The position numbers were made by a program, and so were the translations under genes. The notes under the pieces are model-generated. The model ran no database searches, was not told the DNA's origin, and saw only the letters and a list, made by a program, of their open reading frames with translations. 64,000 bases of DNA. Source: Eutrophocola sp965661105. GTDB taxonomy: Bacteria > Pseudomonadota > Gammaproteobacteria > Pseudomonadales > Pseudohongiellaceae. This document shows positions 42,893-51,586 of this stretch, piece by piece (position 1 is the first letter of the stretch; each line of letters begins with the position of its first letter). The stretch spans positions 51,260-115,259 of the forward strand of contig CBFICR010000002.1 in the NCBI GenBank assembly GCA_965661105.1, in the 5' to 3' direction.

Positions 42893-43322
42893 AGCAATCG
42901 GAAAGCCCCCCGTGGACGGCTTTCCTAACGTTCCCTTATTAGTTGTTCAGGTCAATTTTTTTCTGGAGACTTTCTCCACACGCGAGGAAGCAGGTATTGT
43001 GTGCACAGATAATAAAATCCTGTGTCAAAAAAAGTTCTTGCTGTGACACTCCTCGGGTGGGGTGTCTAACCCATATCTTGGGGCTGTATGATAATAAATT
43101 ACCCATATAAGGGATAGCGTTTATTTAAATTGTGTTTTTATCTGATAACATAGCCTGCCTTGAAATAACGGGCTTTCGACCCGACTTAATGACACACCCA
43201 AACAGCATTCGTCAAAGTGGGCTGGATAAAGGCCTGACTGGCCTTCCGACGACTTGGACAAGTTTGGCTAAACCAATAACTAAACACAAACACAACAACA
43301 ATAATCCAGGAAGTATTGCTCC
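42893..43322. other. divergent region between ftsK and trxB
   Basis: 430 bases without a gene. It holds the promoters of the ftsK-lolA-rarA-crcB-serS-cysG run (minus) and of trxB (plus); I could not assign convincing hexamers. The TTGACA at 43024 (minus) has no -10 at the right distance. A hairpin lies at 42900-42925. Confidence 0.5.
42900..42925 (-). other. hairpin just before the ftsK TTG start
   Basis: GGAAAGCC and GGCTTTCC form a perfect 8-bp stem with a 10-base loop, ending 7 bases from the start codon. In the ftsK mRNA it would cover the region where a ribosome binding site is expected. Confidence 0.55.
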
Positions 43323-44279
43323 ATGACCGATGTACAACACCACCGCCTGATCATTCTTGGCTCTGGCCCAGCTGGCTACACGGCAGCCGTTTATGCAGCC
43401 CGCGCGAACCTGAATCCGGTCATGATTACCGGCATGCAACAAGGTGGCCAATTGACCACCACCACGGACGTGGATAACTGGCCCGGTGACGTCGAAGGGT
43501 TACAGGGCCCTGACTTAATGGAAAGGATGAAGAGTCACGCAGAACGCTTTGAAACTAATATAATTTTTGACCATATTGAAAAGACTGATTTGAGCCGGCG
43601 CCCGTTTCATCTGAAAGGCAGCATGGGCGAGTACACCTGTGATTCACTGATCATTGCCACCGGCGCTTCTGCGCAATATCTGGGCCTTGAATCGGAACAA
43701 AAATACATGGGCAGCGGCGTCAGTGCCTGCGCTACCTGTGACGGCTTTTTCTACAAAAACCACAAAGTAGCGGTAATTGGTGGCGGTAATACCGCCGTTG
43801 AGGAAGCCCTCTACCTGTCCAATATTGCCAGTGAAGTGGTGCTGGTGCATCGTCGTGACACGCTGCGCTCGGAAAAGATTCTGCAGGACAAGCTGTTTGA
43901 AAAGCAAGCCAATGGCAATGTCAGCATCATGTGGAATAATGAACTGGATGAAGTGCTGGGCGAAGACGGCGAAGTCACCGGTATGCGCATTAAAAGCACC
44001 CAGGATGGCAGCACTCAGGACATTGATCTGAGCGCCGTGTTCATCGCGGTAGGGCACAAGCCCAATACTGACATTTTTGAAGGTCAGCTGGAAATGGAAA
44101 ACGGCTATGTCAAAATTCATTCAGGAATCAGTGGCAATGCCACTCAAACCAGCGTGGAAGGCGTATTTGCCGCAGGTGACGTGGCCGATCACATCTACCG
44201 CCAGGCCGTTACCTCAGCAGGTTTTGGCTGTATGGCGGCGCTGGATGCCGAAAAATATCTGGATTCCCTTTCCGAATAA
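43323..44279 (+). CDS. trxB: thioredoxin reductase
   Basis: Reduces thioredoxin with NADPH through FAD. The 318-aa protein has the FAD motif LGSGPAGYTAAVYAAR, the redox pair C136-A-T-C139-D-G, the NADPH motif VIGGGNTAVEEALYLSNIA and GVFAAGDVADHIYRQAVTSA at the C terminus. AGGA lies about 12 bases before the ATG. First of the plus-strand run trxB-aat-bpt-infA. Confidence 0.97.
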   Translation: MTDVQHHRLIILGSGPAGYTAAVYAARANLNPVMITGMQQGGQLTTTTDVDNWPGDVEGLQGPDLMERMKSHAERFETNIIFDHIEKTDLSRRPFHLKGSMGEYTCDSLIIATGASAQYLGLESEQKYMGSGVSACATCDGFFYKNHKVAVIGGGNTAVEEALYLSNIASEVVLVHRRDTLRSEKILQDKLFEKQANGNVSIMWNNELDEVLGEDGEVTGMRIKSTQDGSTQDIDLSAVFIAVGHKPNTDIFEGQLEMENGYVKIHSGISGNATQTSVEGVFAAGDVADHIYRQAVTSAGFGCMAALDAEKYLDSLSE

Positions 44280-44298
44280 GCATTGAGCCTCCCCGCTA

Positions 44299-44991
44299 AT
44301 GTCGACTCTGCCCTGGTTAAACGATTCTGACTTTTTTTTCCCCGATGCTGAGTCTGCCCTGGAGGAGCCCAATGGCCTGCTGGCAGCGGGCGGCAATCTG
44401 GCCCCTGAGCGCCTGATCGAAGCTTACAGCAAGGGCGTTTTTCCGTGGTTTGAAGAAGACCAGCCTATACTATGGTGGACACCGGACCCGCGTATGGTGC
44501 TTTTTCCGGAAGAGCTCCATATCAGCCGCAGCCTGAGCCGGGCCATGAAGAAATCCACGCTCGAACTGACCTCAGACCAGGCCTTTGACAAAGTTATGCA
44601 GGCCTGTGCCGGACGACGTCCCTACTCCAGTGGCACCTGGATCACTAACGAGATGATTGATGCCTACTGCGCCCTGCACACCATGGGCGTTGCCCACTCC
44701 ATTGAAGCCTGGGATGAAGGCAAGCTGGTTGGCGGCTTATACGGACTGGCCATAGGCGAGGTGTTTTTTGGCGAATCCATGTTCAGCCTTCAGGACAATG
44801 CCTCAAAAATTGCTTTTGCCAGCACCGTACAAAAACTTCGCAGTCTGGGCTACCGCCTCATTGACTGTCAGGTAAGCAGCCCATTCCTGGCAAGTTTTGG
44901 CGCCAGGGAAATCCCGCGCCGGGAATTCATTACCATGCTACCGCACAGTGCTGATTATGGTCGCAATAAAGGCCACTGGCCTTTACAATAG
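44299..44991 (+). CDS. aat: leucyl/phenylalanyl-tRNA--protein transferase
   Basis: Adds Leu or Phe to N-terminal Lys/Arg of proteins, creating N-degrons. The 230-aa protein carries AYSKGVFPWFEEDQPILWWT, PDPRMVLFPEELHISRSLSR, GLAIGEVFFGESMFS and DCQVSSPFLASFGAREIPRR, all typical of the family. 19 bases after trxB; the N-degron receptor genes clpS and clpA are downstream, a functional cluster. Confidence 0.96.
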   Translation: MSTLPWLNDSDFFFPDAESALEEPNGLLAAGGNLAPERLIEAYSKGVFPWFEEDQPILWWTPDPRMVLFPEELHISRSLSRAMKKSTLELTSDQAFDKVMQACAGRRPYSSGTWITNEMIDAYCALHTMGVAHSIEAWDEGKLVGGLYGLAIGEVFFGESMFSLQDNASKIAFASTVQKLRSLGYRLIDCQVSSPFLASFGAREIPRREFITMLPHSADYGRNKGHWPLQ

Positions 44992-45072
44992 CCAGCTGAA
45001 GACGTTGCCAAACAGCATCCTGCACCCTGCAGAATGGCTCTGTAATAACTAACCAGGAATCAATCTTCAGCC

Positions 45073-45780
45073 ATGAGCTCGCTGAAAGACATAAAACTGT
45101 TCACCACCCAAAGCCATCCCTGCAGTTACCTGCCCGGGGAGGAAGCTCGCACGCTGTTTATTGATCCTGAATACCCGGTCTCAACCGAGTTTCACACCCA
45201 CCTTTCCGAGATTGGTTTTCGTCGCAGTGGCGCGCATATGTACCGCCCTCATTGCTCCAACTGTCAACACTGTGTGGCCAGCCGCGTGGTGGTAGAGCGC
45301 TTCAGCCCCAACAAACGCTACCGCAGGATTCTCAGACGCAATGAAGATGTGACGGTTTCAGTGGTCGATGATATTTCCACTGACGAGTATTACGAGATGT
45401 ATGAGGCCTACATCAATAACAGGCACAGTGACGGCGATATGTACCCTGCCAGTCGGGAACAGTTTGAATCCTTTCTGGTAAAGCGTTGCGAATCCACCCT
45501 TTTCTACCGCGTCAGTACTAAAGAGAAATTACTGGCAGTGATGATTATTGATGTTCTCAACAATGGCCTGTCTGCTGTTTACACTTTCTACGATATCAAT
45601 GAACAGAAACGGTCGCTGGGCAATTTCGCCATTCTCTGGCAGATCGAGGAAGCCAGACGCCGTTCTCTGCCTTATGTCTATCTGGGCTACTGGATAAGGG
45701 ATTGCGAAAAAATGAATTACAAGCTCCAGTATCGTCCTATCGAATTATTACTCAATCAGCGCTGGATCAAGCTGACATAA
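45073..45780 (+). CDS. bpt: aspartate/glutamate leucyltransferase
   Basis: Transfers Leu to N-terminal Asp/Glu, the second arm of N-degron tagging (annotated bpt or ate). The 235-aa protein has the N-terminal Cys cluster (HPCSYLPGEEARTLF, CSNCQHCVASRVVVERF) and a GNAT-like C-terminal part (YTFYDINEQKRSLGNFAILW, YVYLGYWIRDCEKMNYK). Adjacent aat makes the other leucylation activity. Followed by a hairpin flanked by heptads. Confidence 0.95.
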   Translation: MSSLKDIKLFTTQSHPCSYLPGEEARTLFIDPEYPVSTEFHTHLSEIGFRRSGAHMYRPHCSNCQHCVASRVVVERFSPNKRYRRILRRNEDVTVSVVDDISTDEYYEMYEAYINNRHSDGDMYPASREQFESFLVKRCESTLFYRVSTKEKLLAVMIIDVLNNGLSAVYTFYDINEQKRSLGNFAILWQIEEARRRSLPYVYLGYWIRDCEKMNYKLQYRPIELLLNQRWIKLT

Positions 45781-45781
45781 T

Positions 45782-45809
45782 TCAAAGTCTCACGTTCCAA
45801 GTCTAAAGA
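45782..45809 (+). repeat. degenerate heptad array, left arm, after bpt
   Basis: Units TCAAAGT, CTCACGT, TCCAAGT, CTAAAGA start 2 bases after the bpt stop, in the NNCAAGT orientation. They are followed by a hairpin (GACGAC 45808-45813, GTCGTC 45827-45832). Confidence 0.6.
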
Positions 45810-45840
45810 CGACCTGAAAAACGGCCGTCGTCACAATTTT

Positions 45841-45889
45841 ACGTGTGGCTTGAAATTTGTGACTTGAAACTTGTGACTTGTGACTTCTT
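45841..45889 (+). repeat. heptad array, right arm, before infA
   Basis: Seven units: ACGTGTG, GCTTGAA, ATTTGTG, ACTTGAA, ACTTGTG x2, ACTTCTT. Opposite orientation to the left arm at 45782-45809, so the pair with the central hairpin can form a long imperfect inverted repeat. Confidence 0.8.
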
Positions 45890-45938
45890 GCTGTTTCGTG
45901 CAAAATGCCCCGCTTTCAATATGAGTACCGAGGAATTA

Positions 45939-46157
45939 ATGGCAAAAGAAGACCAGATAGAAATGGAAGGCGAAGTCATCGACACCCTTCCCAACACAAT
46001 GTTTCGCGTAAAGCTGGAAAACGGTCACGTGGTGACTGCACATATTTCCGGAAAAATGCGCAAGAATTACATCCGCATTCTCACTGGTGACAAAGTCACC
46101 GTGGAACTGACACCTTACGATCTAAGCAAGGGCAGAATTACCTACCGCGCCCGCTAA
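45939..46157 (+). CDS. infA: translation initiation factor IF-1
   Basis: Binds the 30S A-site. A 72-aa OB-fold protein starting MAKEDQIEMEGEVIDTLPNT, with LENGHVVTAHISGKMRKNYI and a TPYDLSKGRITYRAR end, exactly the family length. GAGG lies 5 bases before the ATG at 45939; the longer frame upstream is a heptad-array artefact. Last gene of the plus-strand run, convergent with clpA. Confidence 0.97.
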   Translation: MAKEDQIEMEGEVIDTLPNTMFRVKLENGHVVTAHISGKMRKNYIRILTGDKVTVELTPYDLSKGRITYRAR

Positions 46158-46192
46158 AAAAAACGGCGGCGCTGTTCCCGGCACCACCGTTT
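46155..46192 (-). terminator. terminator of clpA
   Basis: On the minus strand AACGGTGGTGC, 8 bases, GCGCCGCCGTT then TTTTTTTT. The two mismatches become G-U pairs in the minus-strand RNA, so termination is expected for clpA rather than infA. Confidence 0.75.
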
Positions 46193-46226
46193 CTGATCTG
46201 ATAAAAAACCCTTTAATAACGCCAAA

Positions 46227-48533
46227 TCAGGCGTCGGCTTCTTCCTGTTTTGACCTATCCTTGTCAGACTTTCTGGCGTCGGCAGAGTCAATCTCCAGAC
46301 TGATATCGTTGTCAGCCACAGTCACATTTACATCGCCACCATTGATAAGCTTGCCGAACAGAATATCTTCGGCCAGGGGTTTCTTGATCTTGTTCTGGAC
46401 CAGCCTCAACATCGGGCGTGCTCCCATGGCTTTGTCGTAACCGTTTGCAACAAACCAGTCAATGGCGTCGTCATCCACATGCAGCGCGACCTTTTTATCA
46501 TCCAGTTGTACCTGCAACTCCACCAGGAACTTGTCGACAACAGTACGAATAATTTCTGCATCGAGCGGCTGAAACTGGATGATTGAATCCAGTCGATTGC
46601 GGAACTCGGGTGTAAACATACGTTTGATCACTTCTGAGCCATCAGAGGTATGATCCTGCTGCGTGAATCCAATGGACGCGCGACTCATCTCCTGGGCGCC
46701 GGCATTGGTGGTCATGATCAGAATAACATTACGGAAATCTGCCTTGCGACCATTGTTGTCGGTCAGGGTGCCGTGATCCATTACCTGAAGCAACAGGTTA
46801 AATACATCCGGGTGCGCCTTTTCAATTTCATCAAGCAGCAGGACGCAATGGGGATTCTTTGCCACTTCTTCAGTGAGCAAGCCACCCTGATCAAAGCCGA
46901 CATACCCGGGAGGCGCACCAATAAGCCTGGAAACCGTGTGACGCTCCATGTATTCAGACATATCGAAACGCACAAGCTCGACACCCAGAATCTTCGCCAG
47001 TTGGCGCGTGACTTCGGTCTTGCCGACACCGGTTGGCCCGGCCAGCAAATAGGAACCAATGGGTTTTTCGCCTTCTTTCAAACCGGCCCGGGATAACTTG
47101 ATCGACGAGGCAAGGGTTTCGATCGCAGGATCCTGGCCAAATACAACCATCTTGAGGTTTTTCTCAAGATCCTTAAGTACGGTCTTGTCAGAGGACGATA
47201 CATTTTTTGGGGGAATGCGGGCAATCTGGGCAATAACCCTTTCAATATCTCCCACCTGTATGATTTTCTTGCGCCTGCTTTCCGGTTGCAGCCGCTGGTA
47301 GGCACCGGCTTCATCAATTACATCAATGGCCTTGTCCGGCATGAAGCGATCATTGATATAACGGTCTGCCATTTCTGAAGCGGCTCTGAGAGCTTTATCG
47401 GTAAAGCGCAGGTTGTGATGTTCTTCATATCGCGATTTAAGGCCTTTCAGGATCTGGTATGTAGTCTCGACATCCGGCTCTTCAATATCGATTTTCTGAA
47501 AACGTCGCGAAAGTGCCCGATCCTTTTCAAAAATACCGCGGTATTCGTTGTAGGTGGTTGATCCAACACAACGCAGCTTGCCCGAAGCCAATATGGGCTT
47601 GAGCAGGTTTGAGGCATCCATGACGCCGCCTGAAGCAGCACCTGCACCAATGATGGTATGGATTTCATCAATAAAAAGTATGGCATGCTCTTTCGTTGCC
47701 AGATCGGCAAGCAGTGCCTTGAAACGTTTTTCGAAGTCACCACGATATTTTGTGCCGGCCAGCAAAGCGCCCATATCCAGAGAGTAAATAACGCTGTCCT
47801 TCAGTACATCGGGGACATTACCCTCGACGATATGTTTCGCCAGGCCTTCTGCAATTGCCGTCTTGCCCACACCGGCCTCACCAACAAATAAGGGGTTATT
47901 CTTGCGACGTCGGGACAACACCTGCACCAGACGGGTAATTTCCTTATCGCGACCAATGAGGGGATCTATGCGCCCAGCCTTGGCTTCCTCATTCAGATTG
48001 CTGGCAAAACTTTCAAGCGGTGAAGGCGCTTTTTCGCTCTCTTCACTGCTGGCCGGGGCGTCAAAACCACCCTCTTCCCCATCAGCGCCAAGGCCTGGGG
48101 CCCTGGGTGTGCCATGGGTGATATAGTTCACCACATCGCCACGGGATACGCCCTGTTTGCGCAGGAAATAAACCGCCTGGCTTTCCTTTTCGCCAAAAAT
48201 GGCTACCAGTACATTGCCACCAGTCACTTCACGTTTGCCTGATGACTGCACATGAAAAACCGCGCGCTGAATAACACGCTGAAAACCCAGAGTCTGGTCA
48301 ACTTCAGGATTGATTTCCGGTTCCGCGATAATTGGAATTTGGGTGTCGACAAATTCAAACAGATCCAGTCGCAGTGCTTCCAGATCAGCATTACACGCTA
48401 TCAGGATTTCCCGGGCTGACGGATCATCGATCAGGGCCAGCAGAAGATGCTCTACCGTAATAAACTCATGTAGCTTGCTTCGAGCGGTACTGGCAGCAAT
48501 ATTCAGGGTGTTTTCAAATTCTTTACTAAACAT
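46227..48533 (-). CDS. clpA: ATP-dependent Clp protease ATP-binding subunit ClpA
   Basis: Unfolds substrates for ClpP. The 768-aa protein has the Clp N domain (1-145, binds ClpS), AAA-1 with Walker A GEAGVGKT and DEIHTIIGAG, and AAA-2 with GPTGVGKT and LLLDEIEKAHPDVF. The ClpP-docking IGF loop is visible as ASIGFTQQD. Downstream of clpS on the same strand by 57 bases. Together with aat and bpt this is the N-end-rule module. Confidence 0.97.
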   Translation of the reverse strand: MFSKEFENTLNIAASTARSKLHEFITVEHLLLALIDDPSAREILIACNADLEALRLDLFEFVDTQIPIIAEPEINPEVDQTLGFQRVIQRAVFHVQSSGKREVTGGNVLVAIFGEKESQAVYFLRKQGVSRGDVVNYITHGTPRAPGLGADGEEGGFDAPASSEESEKAPSPLESFASNLNEEAKAGRIDPLIGRDKEITRLVQVLSRRRKNNPLFVGEAGVGKTAIAEGLAKHIVEGNVPDVLKDSVIYSLDMGALLAGTKYRGDFEKRFKALLADLATKEHAILFIDEIHTIIGAGAASGGVMDASNLLKPILASGKLRCVGSTTYNEYRGIFEKDRALSRRFQKIDIEEPDVETTYQILKGLKSRYEEHHNLRFTDKALRAASEMADRYINDRFMPDKAIDVIDEAGAYQRLQPESRRKKIIQVGDIERVIAQIARIPPKNVSSSDKTVLKDLEKNLKMVVFGQDPAIETLASSIKLSRAGLKEGEKPIGSYLLAGPTGVGKTEVTRQLAKILGVELVRFDMSEYMERHTVSRLIGAPPGYVGFDQGGLLTEEVAKNPHCVLLLDEIEKAHPDVFNLLLQVMDHGTLTDNNGRKADFRNVILIMTTNAGAQEMSRASIGFTQQDHTSDGSEVIKRMFTPEFRNRLDSIIQFQPLDAEIIRTVVDKFLVELQVQLDDKKVALHVDDDAIDWFVANGYDKAMGARPMLRLVQNKIKKPLAEDILFGKLINGGDVNVTVADNDISLEIDSADARKSDKDRSKQEEADA

Positions 48534-48590
48534 GGTGGTTACTTATTCTCGCGTATCAGTAATCTCTATATCGGGGTTTAATGAAGTAAA

Positions 48591-48962
48591 TCAATCGTCC
48601 ACTTCAATATCGCATAAAAGCGGATGTTCCGCTTCCCGCGCAAAATCATTTACCTGGACAGCCTTCGTTTCTGCAATTTCCCGGGGGAAAACTCCACAGA
48701 CTCCCTTTCCTTCGGTATGAACTTTCAGCATAACACGGGTGGCAGTCTCTATATTCATGCCAAAAAACTTCCTCAGCACTGCCACTACAAACTCCATTGG
48801 TGTGTAGTCATCATTTAACAGGATCACACGGTACAGTGGCGGTGGCTTGATTTTGACTTCTTCAGGGGCCAGCGCCTCTCTTAGCCCACCACTGCGCTGT
48901 GGATCATCATCTGAAGGATCATCACCATGGTTTCTAATAGTTAGCGGATAATGTTTGTTCAT
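48591..48962 (-). CDS. clpS: ClpS, ClpA adaptor of the N-end rule
   Basis: A 123-aa adaptor that delivers N-degron substrates to ClpA. NDDYTPMEFVVAVLRKFFGM holds the N-degron pocket residues and ATRVMLKVHTEGKGVCGVFP the conserved middle; an unstructured N-terminal extension of about 40 residues precedes. It is transcribed away from cspD as in E. coli. Confidence 0.96.
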   Translation of the reverse strand: MNKHYPLTIRNHGDDPSDDDPQRSGGLREALAPEEVKIKPPPLYRVILLNDDYTPMEFVVAVLRKFFGMNIETATRVMLKVHTEGKGVCGVFPREIAETKAVQVNDFAREAEHPLLCDIEVDD

Positions 48963-49350
48963 TGTTTATTAATTAATCTTCAGTTGGTCTGTTCGGTCTG
49001 TTGGCCTAGTCTACTCAGTTGGTCTATCCAGTTACTTTATTCCGTTGCTCGCGGGATGCATGGTTAAGCAGTTTTTATCTGTTATAAGCATTTATCCAAA
49101 CACATGATAAACCTGCTGCTGTATGTATCAATATCACTACGTTGAAGTTTCGCTTTCAGACTGCAATTGTCCAGGGTCATGATCAAACTTCCCAAACAAG
49201 CAATCTGATCTTTAGCTACCCCGGCATCGGCTGCCGGTTTCGTATCTGTTACTTATACTTCCTGCTTGGCTGTCTCTATTTGGCGATCTCTATTTCGCAT
49301 TCTCTATCAGATCTTTCAATTTAAAGTGCTTGATTACAGTTGAAGTATTT

Positions 49351-49380
49351 ACAGTCAGATATCGCCTTAATTCTGACTGT
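49351..49380. promoter_or_regulatory. inverted repeat, 2 x 9 bp
   Basis: ACAGTCAGA, 12 bases, TCTGACTGT. No T-tract follows. A regulator site is possible; no known consensus fits. Confidence 0.5.
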
Positions 49381-49597
49381 CAGCCCGCTATTTGTTCACC
49401 ACCTGCAAGCAATCTGTTAACGGCCAGTCAACGCTCAGTCAACTTGAGAACCCGCGCTCGGGAACCCGGCAGGCGGAGCTAATATAACATGATAATCACT
49501 ACTCATAGACAGCGGCTGGCAAATAAACTTTCAGGTGTTAAGGTTGAAATAAGGTTGTCGCCTCGCCTAATCAGCAAACCTGAAAAGGCAAATACAT

Positions 49598-49626
49598 TTG
49601 ACAAGGAAAACAAAAGGGTTTATACA
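49598..49626 (+). promoter_or_regulatory. promoter of cspD
   Basis: TTGACA (49598-49603), 17-base spacer, TATACA (49621-49626). Start near 49632 gives a leader of about 55 bases, short in contrast with the other csp genes. Confidence 0.7.
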
Positions 49627-49688
49627 TTTTTTCGAAGCCGGAATGTGAACGAATTCTGAATACCGAATTAATGAAGGGGTTAACGGAG

Positions 49689-49997
49689 ATGAGTACCGGT
49701 CAAGTAAAGTGGTTCAATAACGCCAAGGGATTTGGTTTTATTCTACCTGATGATGGTGGCGATGATTTGTTCGCTCATTATTCATCAATAACTATGGAAG
49801 GTTATAAAACATTAAAAGCAGGTCAGACAGTTTCATTTGATGTTGTTGAAGGTCCAAAAGGTTTACATGCGGCCAACATCGTTCCTACCGGAGAAGTAGC
49901 TCAAGGATCAGGTGAAGGTAATGCAGCAGACAGCACGGAAATTCATGCCAATGATGATGCTGGTGAGCAAAGTGAAGGGGAAACTCCATCCGAATAG
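49689..49997 (+). CDS. cspD: cold shock-like protein CspD
   Basis: A 102-aa protein whose N-terminal 70 residues are a cold-shock domain (MSTGQVKWFNNAKGFGFILP, DLFAHYSSI) with an acidic C-terminal tail (about 75-102, rich in Glu, Asp and Ser). Its position divergent from clpS-clpA is diagnostic for CspD, a stationary-phase replication inhibitor in E. coli. The start at 49689 has AAGGGG 9 bases upstream; the ATG at 49671 lacks a site. Confidence 0.9.
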   Translation: MSTGQVKWFNNAKGFGFILPDDGGDDLFAHYSSITMEGYKTLKAGQTVSFDVVEGPKGLHAANIVPTGEVAQGSGEGNAADSTEIHANDDAGEQSEGETPSE

Positions 49998-50558
49998 GAT
50001 GGGCGGATTGAATAAATAGAATGTATAGCTGTGAAATCCAGCTATGGAATGTAACCAAGGTCGCGAAAAAAGACTTTCAGCATATTCTTTTCTATTTGTT
50101 TTCGGCAGAGTCTTTTTGATTTAAAAAGAGTCTTTTTGTTTTCAAAAGAGTCTTTTTGTTTTCAAAAGAGTCTTTGCCAGATTCAACACTTTGTAAAGCT
50201 TGTTGATTCCCGAATTTCAGATTTCCGGGTGAAGTTTGAGCGTGGGCAATTGATTATAGTCTGGACTATTTATCCTGGGTTCGGAAAACTTCGTTTTTCT
50301 GGTCCTTCTGCTATTTCTGTTTTAGCTATTTCTATTTTTTTGCTACTTCTCTTTTGCTACCCCAAAATGATTTCCCTTAGCCCCTGCCCCCAGACCACCT
50401 TATTTACCGTCGTTCCCTGTTTTTAACAGCAAGTTTTTTAACAGCAAGCTGCTCATCCTGTTATTCAGGATCGCTGACAAAACCAATGCTGTTTACAGTT
50501 TTCATTTATAATCACTCACCTGCCCACTTGAAAAAGGCCCCTGGTCTTTATAACTGTT
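49998..50558. other. 561-bp intergenic region after cspD
   Basis: No gene is supported. It holds a 20-bp tandem repeat (50108-50174). The T-rich remainder (50270-50420) is low in complexity. An ORF that begins within the repeat (50136-50426) has no homology or binding site. Confidence 0.5.
50108..50174. repeat. 20-bp tandem repeat, 3.3 copies
   Basis: Copies 2 and 3 are identical (GAGTCTTTTTGTTTTCAAAA); copy 1 differs at three positions and copy 4 is partial. Each junction creates AAAAGAGTCTTTT, which is partly self-complementary, so the array can form alternative hairpins. Confidence 0.85.
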
Positions 50559-51119
50559 ATGCCTTTACTGTTGTTGTTTAACAAACCCTACAATGTCCTT
50601 AGCCAGTTTACTGATAGCAACGGACGTCAAACTCTTAAAGATTTTATTACGCTTGAAGGTGTCTACCCGGCCGGCAGACTGGATCGTGATTCAGAGGGCC
50701 TATTGCTGCTTACAGATGATGGAAGTTTGCAAAACAAAATTAGTGATCCGGCACACAAGATGCCAAAAACCTATCTGGCCCAGGTGGAAGGCAGTATTAC
50801 CGGGCAGGCACTGGAGCAATTACGTCGGGGTGTCCAAATGAAAGATGGGCCAAGCTTGCCAGCCCAATGCAAGGCCATTGCAGAGCCAGCTTTATGGCCA
50901 AGAATCCCGCCGATCAGGGAACGCAAAAGCATCCCAACCAGCTGGATTGAATTGACCATTAAGGAAGGACGCAACCGGCAGGTAAGAAGAATGACAGCAG
51001 CCGTCGGCTTTCCTACCCTCAGACTTGTGCGTAGCAGGATCGGGCCGTGGAATATTCAGGACATTGAACCGGGCCAATACAAAAAAATACAGGTCACACC
51101 GGAAATATTTTCGGGCTGA
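50559..51119 (+). CDS. rluE: 23S rRNA pseudouridine(2457) synthase RluE
   Basis: A 186-aa pseudouridine synthase of the RsuA/RluB/E group without an S4 domain. The catalytic motif is GRLDRDSEGLLLL with Asp42; LFNKPYNVLSQF and RNRQVRRMTAAVGFPTLRLV complete the fold. It lies upstream of moaE, convergent, and in the icd-rluE-nudJ-mnmA neighbourhood of E. coli. Confidence 0.92.
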   Translation: MPLLLLFNKPYNVLSQFTDSNGRQTLKDFITLEGVYPAGRLDRDSEGLLLLTDDGSLQNKISDPAHKMPKTYLAQVEGSITGQALEQLRRGVQMKDGPSLPAQCKAIAEPALWPRIPPIRERKSIPTSWIELTIKEGRNRQVRRMTAAVGFPTLRLVRSRIGPWNIQDIEPGQYKKIQVTPEIFSG

Positions 51120-51130
51120 TAAAAGGTTGC

Positions 51131-51577
51131 TTACCAGCGGGCGCTGGCATCCTCATCAGCAGTTTTCGCTTCTACCCAGCTTTCACCATTTTCGTCACGG
51201 CATTTTTTCCAGAACGGTGCCCGAGTCTTCAGATAATCCATGATGAACTCGCAGGCAGAAAAGGCCTCCCCCCGATGCAAACTTGCTACCGCAACAAAGA
51301 CTATCTGTTCCCCTGCATGCAGTTCACCAATCCGGTGTATGACGGTGACATCAAGCACAGACCATCGATCTTTCGCTTCGACAATAATTTTTTCGAGACT
51401 GGATTCCGTCATGCCGGGGTAATGTTCAAGAATTAATGACTCAACCTTGCGCTCGTTATCCAGATCCCTGACCAGCCCGCTAAAGGTGACAATGGCGCCG
51501 ACATTCAAATTATTGTCACGCAGTAGCTGTGTTTCCCGGGCAACATCAAAATCACTGTGCTGTATCGAAATTTTCAT
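51131..51577 (-). CDS. moaE: molybdopterin synthase catalytic subunit MoaE
   Basis: Forms the dithiolene of molybdopterin with MoaD. The 148-aa protein has GAIVTFSGLVRDL, LEHYPGMTESSLEKI, VTVIHRIGELHAGEQIVFVA, and the conserved Lys in DYLKTRAPFWKKC. It follows moaD by 9 bases. Confidence 0.95.
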   Translation of the reverse strand: MKISIQHSDFDVARETQLLRDNNLNVGAIVTFSGLVRDLDNERKVESLILEHYPGMTESSLEKIIVEAKDRWSVLDVTVIHRIGELHAGEQIVFVAVASLHRGEAFSACEFIMDYLKTRAPFWKKCRDENGESWVEAKTADEDASARW

Positions 51578-51586
51578 TTGCCCGTA

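Larger units (their letters stand above)
48963..49688. other. 726-bp intergenic region between clpS and cspD
   Basis: No gene is supported. The cspD end carries a strong promoter (49598-49626). In the middle is a perfect 9-bp inverted repeat (49351-49380). The clpS end shows no clear promoter. The short frames in this stretch lack homology and binding sites. Confidence 0.5.

Noticed and set aside
49142..49324. Short frame in the clpS-cspD gap
   Set aside because: No homology recognised, no binding site, low-complexity hydrophobic composition.
50136..50426. Frame starting in the 20-bp tandem repeat
   Set aside because: Its start lies in the repeat; T-rich, no binding site, no recognised family.
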